Made by a program: the position numbers and the translations under genes
From: Herbaspirillum sp. RV1423
Lineage (GTDB): Bacteria > Pseudomonadota > Gammaproteobacteria > Burkholderiales > Burkholderiaceae_D
NCBI RefSeq assembly: GCF_000577615.1
Contig: NZ_CBXX010000024.1
Span: 1-64,000 of the forward strand
Reading direction: 5' to 3'
Length of the DNA stretch: 64,000 bases
The notes under the pieces: model-generated
What the model was told of the DNA's origin: nothing
Seen by the model: the letters and a program-made list of their open reading frames with translations, nothing else
The model's database searches: none
Part shown: positions 1 to 8,421 of the stretch, one piece after another
Layout of the letters: each line of letters opens with the position of its first letter
Numbering within the stretch: the first letter of the stretch is position 1

Positions 1-2407
1 CGCCGCCGTGATTGCCGATGATCGTTTTTGTCGCCTGACGGATTGTCGATTGTTGGCTAAATCCCCAACGCACGCCGAATTGCTCGTCGAACTTGGCCTG
101 CGTCCAGGTGTTCATTTGCCGCATCAGGCTGGTCGGCCCCTCCTTGACGACGCTGCGAATCTTGAGATTGAGCTTGCCGTCTCCGCCGATCTCGACGTTG
201 TCGCCGAGGATCTTGATGTAAGCGCTGCCGCTGTGCAGGACGATGCCGTTGGCGGCATTGACAATGGCCTGACCGGCGGCACTGGTAATCTGCACATCCC
301 GTTGACCGACCATTTCCAGATTGTCGCTTTGGGCCTGTATCTGTACCTTGCCTTGGGCGGCGAACAGTTTGATGCCCATCTTGTGGGCGAACATGGACAT
401 CCCTTGGCTGGCGGCTAACAAGAAACGCTTGCCGACGCTGATGCTGTGGTCGTCGCCGCTGTGCTGCATGATGTCTTGTCCAGCCGACAGATTGATATGG
501 CTGGGCGTGGCGGCGGCAATGCCTTCCGGCGAGGACAGCAGCAGCACGGCTTGTTTGAGTTCGGCCACGCTGTTGGCGAGCCAGTCGTTGTGCTCGCGCA
601 ATGCGGCGACTTCGGCCTTGGCGACGGCGGCGGCTTGCGCGAGCCCTTGTGTGTGGGCTTGCAGTTGTTGCAGCAAGGTTTGCGCAGCTTGCATGTCCAG
701 TTGCTGACCGTTGGCCTTGCTTTGCGCATCGGCGCTGATCAATACGCCCTTGCCGCCCCGGATGGCGCCATGACCATCGGTCCTCAGTTCAAAGCCTTGA
801 CCGCGCTCCTGACGCTGGCTGTCGACCAGATGCCCCAGGTTCAATTGACTCTTGCCATGCTCAGTAGCCAGCTTGATGTGCTCTTGCCCCTTCCAGTCTT
901 CCATCCTGAGCTTGTTGTTGCTTTGCGTGCGAATGACGTTGCGGCTCAGCCAGCGGTTCTCGGTGGTGATGTGGTCGGGCTGGCGGCTGTTGTGGTGCAG
1001 GTGGGCGATGTAGGGTTTATTGGGATTGCCGTCCATGAAGGCAATCGCCGCTTCGGTGCCGTCGATGATGGGGAAGTGGAAGCCGGTTTCGTTGGCGCCG
1101 GCAAACGGTTTGGCAAGGCGCAACGGCACGCTCTCCTGGCCCGGATGCCATTCGTCGAAATCAAGATCGAAGCGCACCCGGTAATGACCGTGCTTCGTGA
1201 TGTAGGCATGGGGATATTGGTTCGGCGAGGTGACTCTTGCCGACAGCGTGCCGGCGATCTTCGGCCAGTTGGCTTCGTCTAGGGGGATGCGGAAGCGCCG
1301 GTCGCTGGGGATGGCTGTGTAGCTGTTCCTGTAGGCAGCATCCCGTGCGCCGCTGTGGGTGACGCTGACGATGACCTGGCCATTGGGCGCATCGGGCAGG
1401 GACTGATCCATGCGCAGGATGCGCGCCGGACGCAGTTCGAGGATGTTGCTCTGGCCGGTGTAGGTGATTTGATGGGCGATGGCGGCTTCGTGGCGCAGTT
1501 GCGCTTCCCATTTGGCCTCTTTCTGATCCAGATGGTGGCTGCCGTAGACGTAGGGTTGTCCATAGGTGGTCTTGTCGGCGCGGGCGATGTTGGCTTCTTC
1601 CTTGAAACGCTCCCAGGCTGCGTTGGGATGATAATCGGCCACCAGATACGAAGCCGGCACGGTTTGCGATTGCGTTTGCAGGCTGAAGACGGTTTCCGTA
1701 TTCGCTTCCAGTCCGGCGGTTTCGCGATACGGCACCTTGAGTTCGGGCAGATAAATGTAATGGTCGATATCGTCGCCGAAGACGATGATGTCGCCGAACT
1801 TGCCGGGGGTGAAGTAGCTATACAGGCCTTCCTGGCGCATGAGCAGATGGATGTAGTCCCAGTCGCTCATCTGGTATTGCAGGCGAAAAGCATGCAAAGA
1901 ATAGGTTCTGCGGGTCTTGAAGAGGAACTGGTTGCCGTTGAAGTCGTGTCTGCGCAGGATGGCTTCGATGATCTGCGGTGCGGTCTTGTGTTGGAATACA
2001 CGGCTGGCGTGGGTCAGGCGCAGACGCGCGACCAGCGGTTCGATGACGAATTCGTAGCTGTGGAAGTCGGCGGTCTGTTTGAGTTTGTTGAACCGGGTAA
2101 TGCAACCGGCGAAGGTGCGGCCCTCGGGGGCATCGTTGGCGTAGCCGGTGAGCGCATCGATGACGGACGGCGTGATGGTGAAGCTGGCATCCTTGCCGAG
2201 GTAGTCGGCGCGATGCAGTTCCTGCGGATGGGTGAGTTGGATGGTGATGCGGTAGGGCTCGCCCAACTTCTCGACGGCTTCGAAGGAGACGACCGATAAC
2301 TGTGCCGCAGAGGCGGTGCCGGGAACGATCACATGGTATTGCTGCTGACCGGCGAGGGTCTTGAGAAACGATGTCGCGAAGTGATTCGGGGTGGGCAGAT
2401 CGGGCAT
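1..2407 (-). CDS. vgrG: Type VI secretion system spike protein VgrG (TssI), 3' end outside window
   Basis: The minus strand reads without a stop from an ATG at 2407 to the window edge, about 802 codons, so the C-terminus is missing. The start has a good ribosome site (AAGGAG, seven bases upstream). The N-terminal part (PDLPTPNHF..., then an FEAVEKLGEPYRI-like segment) matches the Gp27-like VgrG core. The middle contains the Gp5/OB-like stretch (HPGQESVPLRLAKPF, GTEAAIAFMDGNPNKPYI). From about residue 560 it shows a DUF2345-type region (DIMQHSGDDHSISVGKRFLLAAS; TWTQAKFDEQFG). VgrG forms the trimeric tip of the T6SS puncturing device and often carries effectors. Effector and adaptor genes would lie to the left of the window. 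No other T6SS gene is visible, so this may be an orphan vgrG island. Confidence 0.93.
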   Translation of the reverse strand, partial: MPDLPTPNHFATSFLKTLAGQQQYHVIVPGTASAAQLSVVSFEAVEKLGEPYRITIQLTHPQELHRADYLGKDASFTITPSVIDALTGYANDAPEGRTFAGCITRFNKLKQTADFHSYEFVIEPLVARLRLTHASRVFQHKTAPQIIEAILRRHDFNGNQFLFKTRRTYSLHAFRLQYQMSDWDYIHLLMRQEGLYSYFTPGKFGDIIVFGDDIDHYIYLPELKVPYRETAGLEANTETVFSLQTQSQTVPASYLVADYHPNAAWERFKEEANIARADKTTYGQPYVYGSHHLDQKEAKWEAQLRHEAAIAHQITYTGQSNILELRPARILRMDQSLPDAPNGQVIVSVTHSGARDAAYRNSYTAIPSDRRFRIPLDEANWPKIAGTLSARVTSPNQYPHAYITKHGHYRVRFDLDFDEWHPGQESVPLRLAKPFAGANETGFHFPIIDGTEAAIAFMDGNPNKPYIAHLHHNSRQPDHITTENRWLSRNVIRTQSNNKLRMEDWKGQEHIKLATEHGKSQLNLGHLVDSQRQERGQGFELRTDGHGAIRGGKGVLISADAQSKANGQQLDMQAAQTLLQQLQAHTQGLAQAAAVAKAEVAALREHNDWLANSVAELKQAVLLLSSPEGIAAATPSHINLSAGQDIMQHSGDDHSISVGKRFLLAASQGMSMFAHKMGIKLFAAQGKVQIQAQSDNLEMVGQRDVQITSAAGQAIVNAANGIVLHSGSAYIKILGDNVEIGGDGKLNLKIRSVVKEGPTSLMRQMNTWTQAKFDEQFGVRWGFSQQSTIRQATKTIIGNHGG

Positions 2408-2769
2408 GGCGATGCTCCTTGGAAAGGAATGGTGTTCGCCATGCTAGGGGGATTTGTTTTAAAGATGAATGGGCTGAATCGAGAAAAGAATTCTATTTTG
2501 TAAATATTTCAAAAAATGAAAATATGTCGATGACCTTCTTAGTAACAATACGATTGAATACCGAGTAAAAATTTGTATAGACCACCTGATAGAAAAGACT
2601 GAGTAAAAATACCAGTAAAATTTTTCTCTCGATTCTTTCAAGAAAATTATTCCGAACAGCAGCAGTCGTCCTGACGAAATTCAGGCCCCGCGGCGTCCGT
2701 CACACAGAACAAACGTTTGCCACGTAAAATGTCTGCTTTCCCCCCGTCGCCCCTCTTCAGGATCTCACT
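2408..2769. other. AT-rich intergenic region between vgrG and MFS gene
   Basis: This 360-bp divergent promoter region is strikingly AT-rich at 2455-2645 compared with the GC-rich flanks, which is common upstream of T6SS vgrG genes and may reflect H-NS/MvaT-type silencing (inference). A single REP-like half element, related to the pair at 6312-6390, lies at 2665-2689. No convincing gene was seen. Confidence 0.5.
2665..2689. repeat. REP-like half element
   Basis: The motif GTCGTCCTGACGAAA followed by TTCAGGCCCC closely matches the left arm of the paired palindrome at 6312-6338. It is a short interspersed repeat occurring here as a single unit just upstream of the MFS gene. Confidence 0.5.
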
Positions 2770-3930
2770 ATGCATTGGCCCCTCTTCGCCCTCGCCGTCG
2801 CCGCCTTCGGCATCGGCACCACCGAATTCGTGATCATGGGTCTGCTGCCCGACGTCGCCCGCGACCTCGGCGTTTCCGCTCCGGCGGCCGGCATGCTGGT
2901 GTCGGGCTATGCGTTGGGCGTGGCCGCCGGCGCGCCGGTGCTGGCCATCCTCACCGCCAAGTGGCAGCGCAAGCGCGCGCTGGTCGGTCTGATGTGCCTG
3001 TTCATCCTCGGCAATGTGCTGTGCGCGATTGCGCCCAATTACAACTTCCTGATGGTGGCGCGCGTGGTCACGGCGTTTTGCCATGCGGCGTTCTTCGGCA
3101 TCGGCGCCGTGGTGGCCGCCGAACTGGTGCCGCGCGAAAAACGCGCCCAGGCCGTGGCGCTGATGTTCACCGGCCTGACCGTCGCCAACATCCTCGGCGT
3201 GCCGTTCGGCACCGCGCTCGGCCATGCCGCCGGCTGGCGCTCGACCTTCGGCGTGATCACGCTGATCGGCCTGGCCGCCGTCATCATGCTATGGATCTGC
3301 CTGCCGAAAAAGATCGCCATGCAGGGCGGCAGCATCTTCAAGGAATTCCGCGCCATCATCCATCCGCAAGTCCAGCTCGCGCTGCTGACCAGCACGCTGG
3401 CGTCGGTCAGCATGTTCAGCGTGCTCACCTACATCGCCTACATCCTGCTCGACGTCACCGGCTTCACGGCCCATCAGGAAAGCTGGGTGCTGCTGCTGTT
3501 CGGCGCCGGCATCACGGTCGGCGGCCTGATCGGCGGCCGTCTGGCGGACTGGCGCCTGATGCCGGTGCTGTTCTCGATGTTCGTCTGCATCGCGCTGATC
3601 CTGGTGCAGTTCTCGTGGAGCAGCCATTACCAGTTGCCGACGCTGATCACCATGTTCGTCTGGGGCGCATTCTCGTTCGCCGTCGTGCCGGCTGCGCAGA
3701 TCCGCGTGCTCGACAAGGCCAGGGAAGCACCGAATCTGGCATCCACGCTCAATCAGGGCGCCTTCAATGTCGGCAACGCGACGGGCGCATGGCTGGGCGG
3801 GATGGCGATTTCGGCGGGCTTGCCGCTGACGGATTTACCGTTGTTGGGGGCCGGCGTGTCGGTGCTCGGCTTCCTGACCGTGCTGACTTCCGCGATGCTG
3901 GATCGGCGGGCGGTGCGGATTGCGGCATAG
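2770..3930 (+). CDS. MFS transporter, DHA1 family (AraJ/YdhP-like exporter)
   Basis: The 386-residue protein is almost entirely hydrophobic, with about 12 predicted membrane segments. It begins with the TTEFVIMGLLPDVARDLGVS segment typical of the AraJ/YdhP/NepI group of DHA1 drug:proton antiporters. The A-like loop between TM2 and TM3 reads AKWQRKRALVG, and the antiporter region after TM4 shows VPREKRAQAVALMFTGLTVA. It probably exports a sugar, nucleoside or drug-like molecule by proton antiport, but the substrate cannot be told from sequence. The ATG at 2770 places the first membrane segment directly at the N-terminus, as usual for this group. It appears monocistronic. Confidence 0.88.
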   Translation: MHWPLFALAVAAFGIGTTEFVIMGLLPDVARDLGVSAPAAGMLVSGYALGVAAGAPVLAILTAKWQRKRALVGLMCLFILGNVLCAIAPNYNFLMVARVVTAFCHAAFFGIGAVVAAELVPREKRAQAVALMFTGLTVANILGVPFGTALGHAAGWRSTFGVITLIGLAAVIMLWICLPKKIAMQGGSIFKEFRAIIHPQVQLALLTSTLASVSMFSVLTYIAYILLDVTGFTAHQESWVLLLFGAGITVGGLIGGRLADWRLMPVLFSMFVCIALILVQFSWSSHYQLPTLITMFVWGAFSFAVVPAAQIRVLDKAREAPNLASTLNQGAFNVGNATGAWLGGMAISAGLPLTDLPLLGAGVSVLGFLTVLTSAMLDRRAVRIAA

Positions 3931-4248
3931 TCCGGAACCGCTCCAGAGAGCTGAAACGCCTGTCAGCCTCTCGACGATTCATTCCATCCAATTCGCATTG
4001 GACGGGATGTCCTGCTTTGACCTACCTTGGCTCACTTGCTTATTTTCCAGTTCCCGCACGCGTGCAACTGAATCTCCGACGCGACGGCTGGCGAAATAAG
4101 CCAACGGCAGATAAACAATGAAATCAGGAAGGCGCAAGATTTTGTCGACTCAACATTAAAAAAGGAAATCTCTGAAGATCAACGAACAGCAAGTGCACGC
4201 GGCACAGGATTCAGTTCAGAAAACCTGAAGCTTTCGATACCTCAACGG

Positions 4249-4911
4249 ATGCGTGAATTGCAAAGTGCAGTGGAAGGTACTGACGTCGCGGAGAAGACAG
4301 ATACCCAGAAGTCAGACGGCCAGGAATTGGCCGTTCAGCATCATTCGTCAACGCCTTTTGGTCTTTTGGCAAAGCGACGGATGACGACAGAAGCCAAGAA
4401 AAAGGCCAAGGCAGATCAGCGCGCACATTGGGAAAAGGATTTTCATGCAGCCAGGACAGCGTTTCATCGTCAATTAATTGACAGATTCAACCAACGTAAA
4501 ACGTTGAATGACGCCGCTCTTGCTGATTACAACAGCAAGCAATTCAATGTCCTTCAAAAGGACATTGCGGACACGCACCACAACTATCAAGAGCAACTTG
4601 ATCATTTCGTCAAATTTATTCGTCCGGATTTGGAATCGCTTGAAATACATGTTCCCAGAGGAACATTGCGCGGTTTGCTCAGGACGAAAAGAAGAAAGCA
4701 ACGAATTAACAAATGGGTCGATTTTTATTATGGGAAATACCTGATCGATTTAATGAAGGACGAGACGGTAACGACAGAAGAAATTCGTGGCATTCGCGAC
4801 TCTTTCGAAGCTAGACTCGACGCGATTTCACAAAAAGAAGACGCCAATAAACAGGCCAATATCGATAGAGCCGTGCGATTGGCAACCACTGCGAAGGGAA
4901 TTGCGAAATGA
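4249..4911 (+). CDS. Hypothetical protein, helical and charged; start uncertain
   Basis: No family is recognised. The 220 residues are rich in K, R, D, E and Q, with no signal peptide or membrane segment, and look mostly helical (residues about 45-120 and 165-220 may form coiled coil). Base composition is more AT-rich than the neighbours, suggesting horizontal transfer. The first ATG is at 4249 without a clear ribosome site. The same frame is open back to 4072 (stop TGA at 4069-4071) and the upstream 59 codons read like protein (for example KAQDFVDSTLKKEISEDQR), yet that stretch has no ATG, GTG or TTG. The gene may therefore be 5'-truncated, or use an unusual start. A secreted effector is possible, but nothing proves it. 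Confidence 0.55.
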   Translation: MRELQSAVEGTDVAEKTDTQKSDGQELAVQHHSSTPFGLLAKRRMTTEAKKKAKADQRAHWEKDFHAARTAFHRQLIDRFNQRKTLNDAALADYNSKQFNVLQKDIADTHHNYQEQLDHFVKFIRPDLESLEIHVPRGTLRGLLRTKRRKQRINKWVDFYYGKYLIDLMKDETVTTEEIRGIRDSFEARLDAISQKEDANKQANIDRAVRLATTAKGIAK

Positions 4912-4992
4912 TCCACAACACGGTGAATTGCCCGTCTGCGTTCAGCTCGCTTCCGCCATCGTTCAATGCGCTGAACAAATCACTGTTCTGGC

Positions 4993-5009
4993 GTCACGAC
5001 TGTCGTGAC
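4993..5009. repeat. Perfect inverted repeat GTCACGAC-T-GTCGTGAC
   Basis: An 8-bp perfect palindrome with a one-base centre lies 80 bp after the hypothetical gene. There is no T-tract on the plus strand. It could be a regulator site or a weak terminator. Confidence 0.4.
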
Positions 5010-5045
5010 CGTCGCGACGCATCGCACGTATGTGCAGTAACGGCG

Positions 5046-5082
5046 AAAAAAAGCCCCGCAACAATCGTTGCGAGGCTTTTCC
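5046..5082 (-). terminator. Rho-independent terminator of the gts operon
   Basis: On the minus strand AAAAGCCTCGCAAC pairs with GTTGCGGGGCTTTT around a four-base loop and is followed by seven T residues. It lies 20 bp beyond the stop codon of the ATPase gene. Confidence 0.85.
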
Positions 5083-5102
5083 ATGCAGGCAAAGCGTGCA
5101 AC

Positions 5103-6257
5103 TCAGGCGATGCGCTGCTCCGAGGATGGATCGAACAGTAAAGCCTTGGTCAGATCGAAGGCCAGTTTCAACGGCTGATTCGGCAATGCGCCGGCGCGCG
5201 GATGCGTACGGCAGGTCACCGGCGCTTCATTGAAGCGCGCCACCACGAGCGTGTCCGGGCCGGTTGGCTCGGTCAGCTCGACAATGCAGTTGACTTCGGT
5301 CGGACGATAGCCGCCGACGTTCACCTGATCGCCGCTGCTGTTGCGCGCGCTCATGGCGTCGGTGACATGTTCCGGACGGATGCCGAGCACGATGTCGCGG
5401 CCGACCCATTTCGAGACCGCGTCGGCATTGCCGTTACCGTTGACGAGCGGCAAGCTCAGCAGCGTTTTCTGGCCGTTGTGGTCCAGCTCGAATGCCGGTA
5501 CCGCGCCGTCGGTGGTCAGCTTGCCGCGCAGGAAGTTCATCGACGGCGAGCCGATGAAACCGGCCACGAACAGGTTGCTGGGTTGGTCGTAAATCTCTTG
5601 CGGACTGCCAAACTGCTGCACCACGCCATCCTTCATGACGGCGATGCGGTCGCCCAATGTCATCGCTTCGATCTGGTCGTGCGTGACATAGACGATGGTG
5701 CTGCCCAGGCGCTGGTGCATGCGCTTGATTTCGGCACGCATTTCCACGCGCAGTTTGGCGTCGAGATTGGACAGCGGTTCATCGAACAGGAACAGCGAGG
5801 GATCGCGCGCGATCGCGCGGCCCATCGCCACGCGCTGGCGCTGGCCGCCGGACAGCAGGGCCGGCTTGCGATCCAGCAGATGGGTGATTTGCAGGATGTT
5901 GGCGACGCGCTCGACGATCTCGTTCTGCTCGGCCTTGGGCACCTTGCGGATGCCCAGGCCGAAGGAGATGTTCTCGCGCACGGTCATGGTCGGGTACAGC
6001 GCATAGGATTGGAACACCATGGCGATGTCGCGTTCTTTCGGCGCGATGTTGTTGACTACGCGGTCGCCGATCATGATCTCGCCTTCTGAAACGCTTTCCA
6101 GTCCGGCGATCATGTTGAGCAGGGTCGACTTGCCGCAGCCGGAACCGCCGACCAGGATCAGGAACTGGCCGTCTTCGATTTCCAGGTCGATGCCTTTGAG
6201 GACTTCATTGCCGTTCGGGTAAACCTTGCGTACGTTGCGAATTGATAAGCTTGCCAT
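5103..6257 (-). CDS. gtsD: Sugar ABC transporter ATP-binding subunit (GtsD/UgpC/MalK family)
   Basis: This 384-residue ATPase powers the sugar importer encoded upstream. It shows Walker A GGSGCGKS (37-44), Q-loop Q83, signature LSGGQ (135-139), Walker B SLFLFDE (154-160) and H-loop THDQ. The C-terminal regulatory/OB domain (from about 240, [11 protein letters not shown]) is typical of the CUT1/MalK class. It is the last gene of the leftward gtsA-gtsB-gtsC-gtsD set and is followed by a terminator. The ribosome site is GGAG, nine bases from ATG. A REP-like pair separates it from gtsC. The specific substrate is inferred from the binding protein, which resembles glucose-binding GtsA. Confidence 0.92.
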   Translation of the reverse strand: MASLSIRNVRKVYPNGNEVLKGIDLEIEDGQFLILVGGSGCGKSTLLNMIAGLESVSEGEIMIGDRVVNNIAPKERDIAMVFQSYALYPTMTVRENISFGLGIRKVPKAEQNEIVERVANILQITHLLDRKPALLSGGQRQRVAMGRAIARDPSLFLFDEPLSNLDAKLRVEMRAEIKRMHQRLGSTIVYVTHDQIEAMTLGDRIAVMKDGVVQQFGSPQEIYDQPSNLFVAGFIGSPSMNFLRGKLTTDGAVPAFELDHNGQKTLLSLPLVNGNGNADAVSKWVGRDIVLGIRPEHVTDAMSARNSSGDQVNVGGYRPTEVNCIVELTEPTGPDTLVVARFNEAPVTCRTHPRAGALPNQPLKLAFDLTKALLFDPSSEQRIA

Positions 6258-6311
6258 TGTCTTACATCTCCATGAATTCTTTTCTGTTCAGTTAAGCCCA
6301 ACTGTATAACT

Positions 6312-6390
6312 GTCGTCCTGACGAAAGTCAGGACCCAGCGTCGTATCGACCGCCTTCACGACACTGGGTCCCAGCGTTCGCCGGGACGAC
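6312..6390. repeat. Paired REP-like palindromic element
   Basis: Two 27-bp arms (6312-6338 and 6364-6390) are inverted copies of each other with 21 of 27 matches: GTCGTCCTGACGAAAG against the reverse complement GTCGTCCCGGCGAACG, both ending GGACCCAG. This is the layout of a bacterial interspersed REP pair. It sits between gtsC and gtsD and could stabilise or attenuate the operon transcript. Confidence 0.7.
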
Positions 6391-6414
6391 GGCCAGGAAC
6401 TGAGGATTAACTGC

Positions 6415-7314
6415 TTAACCTTTGACTGCGCCAGCCGTCAGGCCACGCACAAAATATTTACCAGCGAGGATATACACCAGCAGCGTCGGCAGCGCGGCGA
6501 TGATCGCCGCCGCCATATTGACGTTGTACTCTGTCACGCCGGTCGATGTGTTGACCAGGTTGTTCAGCGCCACCGTCACCGGTTTGGCGTCGGAACCGCC
6601 GAATACCACGCCGAACAGGAAGTCGTTCCAGATCTGCGTGAACTGCCAGATGAAGCACACCATGAAAATCGGCAGCGACAACGGGAAGATGATCTTGCGG
6701 TAGGTCAGGAAAAATCCGGCGCCGTCGATGCGCGCCGCCTTGACCAGTTCTTCCGGGACGGTGACGTAGTAGTTGCGGAAGAACAGCGTGGTGAAGGCGA
6801 TGCCGTAGACGATGTGCACGAACACCAGGCCGGTGGTGGTGTTGGCCAGGTCGAAGATGCCCAGCAGACGCGCCATTGGCAGGATCACGACCTGGAACGG
6901 GATGAAGCAGCCGACCATCAGTCCGGCGAACAGCGCTTCCGAACCGCGGAAACGCCAGTGCGCCAGCACATAGCCGTTGAGCGAACCGATCAGCGTGGAG
7001 ATCAGCACGGCCGGGATGGTCATCTTCAGCGAGTTCCAGAAATACGGCGCCAGGCCGCCGCAGTCGACGCCGGTGCAGGCGCTGTCCCAGGCTTTACCCC
7101 AGGCTGCTGCGGTCGGCGAGATCGGCGGCGCCAGCAGGTTGCTGGTGCGGATCTCGTCGAGCGACTTCAGTGAAGTGGTGATCATTACATACAGAGGCGC
7201 GAGGTAATACAGCGCCACCAGCACCAGCAGCACATAGATCAGCACGCGGCCGACGGTCAGCGGCTTGCGCTCCTGATTCGGCCCGCCCTTGGGGGCAAAA
7301 GTATCAACGGCCAT
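6415..7314 (-). CDS. gtsC: Sugar ABC transporter permease, MalG type (GtsC)
   Basis: The 299-residue inner membrane permease has six predicted membrane segments. It carries the EAA loop of binding-protein-dependent permeases near residues 190-210 (PEELVKAARIDGAGFFLTYRKI), which docks on the ATPase. N-terminal residues 1-20 are cytoplasmic (FAPKGGPNQERKPLTV). The gene overlaps the end of gtsB by 11 bp and its ribosome site (AAAGGA) lies inside gtsB, indicating translational coupling. Together with GtsB it forms the heterodimeric channel. Confidence 0.92.
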   Translation of the reverse strand: MAVDTFAPKGGPNQERKPLTVGRVLIYVLLVLVALYYLAPLYVMITTSLKSLDEIRTSNLLAPPISPTAAAWGKAWDSACTGVDCGGLAPYFWNSLKMTIPAVLISTLIGSLNGYVLAHWRFRGSEALFAGLMVGCFIPFQVVILPMARLLGIFDLANTTTGLVFVHIVYGIAFTTLFFRNYYVTVPEELVKAARIDGAGFFLTYRKIIFPLSLPIFMVCFIWQFTQIWNDFLFGVVFGGSDAKPVTVALNNLVNTSTGVTEYNVNMAAAIIAALPTLLVYILAGKYFVRGLTAGAVKG

Positions 7315-8257
7315 TGCTGGTTCCTTTCGTTTCCAGATACATCAAAGGCACCAGCACAGCCAGCACGGTGGCCAACATCATCACGGCGGAAGCGGCGCCC
7401 AGACCGAGCTGGCCGCGCGTGAAGGAGAACTGATACATGAAGATCGCCGGCAAATCCGACGAGGTGCCGGGACCGCCCGCCGTCAGCGCCATCACCAGGT
7501 CGAAGCTCTTGATGGCGATGTGGCCGAGCACCAGCATCACGCTGAAGAACACCGGGCGCAGCGCGGGAATGACGATGCGGCGATAAATGGTCGGCAGGCT
7601 GGCGCCATCGACCATCGCCGCCTTGATGATGGCGTCGTCGATGCCGCGCAACCCGGCCAGGAACAGCGCCATCACGAAGCCGGACGATTGCCACACGCCG
7701 GCGATGACGACGGTGTAGATCGCCATGTCGGAATTGACCAGCCAGTCGAACGTGAAGTTGGCGAAGCCCCAGTCGTGCATCAGTTTTTCCAGGCCGAGGC
7801 CGGGATTGAGAATCCACTTCCAGGCGGCGCCGGTGACGATGAACGAGAGCGCCATCGGATAGAGGTAGACGGCGCGCAAGGCGCCTTCGGCGCGGATCTT
7901 CTGATCCAGCAGGATTGCCATGAACAGGCCGATGACCAGGCACAGCACGATGAACAGGCCGCCGAAGATGCCGAGGTTGGCGGCGGCCGTCCACCAGCGG
8001 TCAAGGCCGAACAGGGCCTGGTACTGGTTGAAGCCGGAGAATTCATAATTGGGCATCAGGCGCGAATTGGTCAGCGACAAATACGCGGTGAGGCCGATGA
8101 AGCCGTACACAAAAACCAGCGACAAAATAATAGTCGGCGATAAGACCAGGCGCGGCAGCCAGTTGTCGGCCAGCGCGGCGAATTTCCCGCTGCGTCGACG
8201 CGGTGCGGATGCTGCGCGCGAACCCGTCGGCGTGAGGGAAAGAATACGATCGGACAT
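7304..8257 (-). CDS. gtsB: Sugar ABC transporter permease, MalF type (GtsB)
   Basis: The 317-residue permease partners GtsC. The ATG at 8257 was chosen because it follows an AGGAG site. Upstream in-frame codons to 8347 would add an unconvincing Pro/His-rich stretch. A cytoplasmic N-terminus (about 45 residues) is followed by about six membrane segments. The EAA motif reads DDAIIKAAMVDGASLPTIYRRI at about residues 205-230. Gene order gtsA-gtsB-gtsC-gtsD on the minus strand is that of Pseudomonas glucose importers. An intercistronic hairpin (8281-8317) separates it from gtsA. Confidence 0.92.
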   Translation of the reverse strand: MSDRILSLTPTGSRAASAPRRRSGKFAALADNWLPRLVLSPTIILSLVFVYGFIGLTAYLSLTNSRLMPNYEFSGFNQYQALFGLDRWWTAAANLGIFGGLFIVLCLVIGLFMAILLDQKIRAEGALRAVYLYPMALSFIVTGAAWKWILNPGLGLEKLMHDWGFANFTFDWLVNSDMAIYTVVIAGVWQSSGFVMALFLAGLRGIDDAIIKAAMVDGASLPTIYRRIVIPALRPVFFSVMLVLGHIAIKSFDLVMALTAGGPGTSSDLPAIFMYQFSFTRGQLGLGAASAVMMLATVLAVLVPLMYLETKGTSNGR

Positions 8258-8280
8258 GCATGTCTCCTGAACCAGGGGTG

Positions 8281-8317
8281 GCATTGCGACGGGACTGCCG
8301 GGATGATGTCGCAATGC
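8281..8317. promoter_or_regulatory. Intercistronic hairpin between gtsA and gtsB
   Basis: GCATTGCGAC (8281-8290) and GTCGCAATGC (8308-8317) form a perfect 10-bp stem with a 17-base loop. No T-tract follows. Such hairpins after binding-protein genes commonly protect the upstream message, giving excess binding protein over permease (established for E. coli malEFG-type operons; inferred here). Confidence 0.6.
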
Positions 8318-8421
8318 GGCTGCGCCATGCTGCGGCGCCGCCCCCACAAGTGACCTTCCCGCAGACGCGCCGGAGCGCGCGGCGGAACGGGTCGTTGATT
8401 ACACTTCTTTTACGCTTTTTG

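Noticed and set aside
446-2299. Long plus-strand frames (446-1282, 1355-2299) opposite the start of the window
   Set aside because: They are antisense shadows of vgrG, whose minus-strand frame gives recognisable VgrG sequence throughout.
2459-2641. Minus-strand frame of 60 codons in the AT-rich gap
   Set aside because: AT-rich DNA readily gives such frames; there is no ribosome site and it lies in the vgrG promoter region.
2775-4121. A 448-codon plus-strand frame overlapping the MFS gene
   Set aside because: The product is Arg/Ala/His-rich and off-frame to a clear 12-TM transporter.
4908-5141. Small plus-strand frame overlapping the stop of the hypothetical gene
   Set aside because: It runs through the gts terminator and into the ATPase gene with no ribosome site or protein-like composition.
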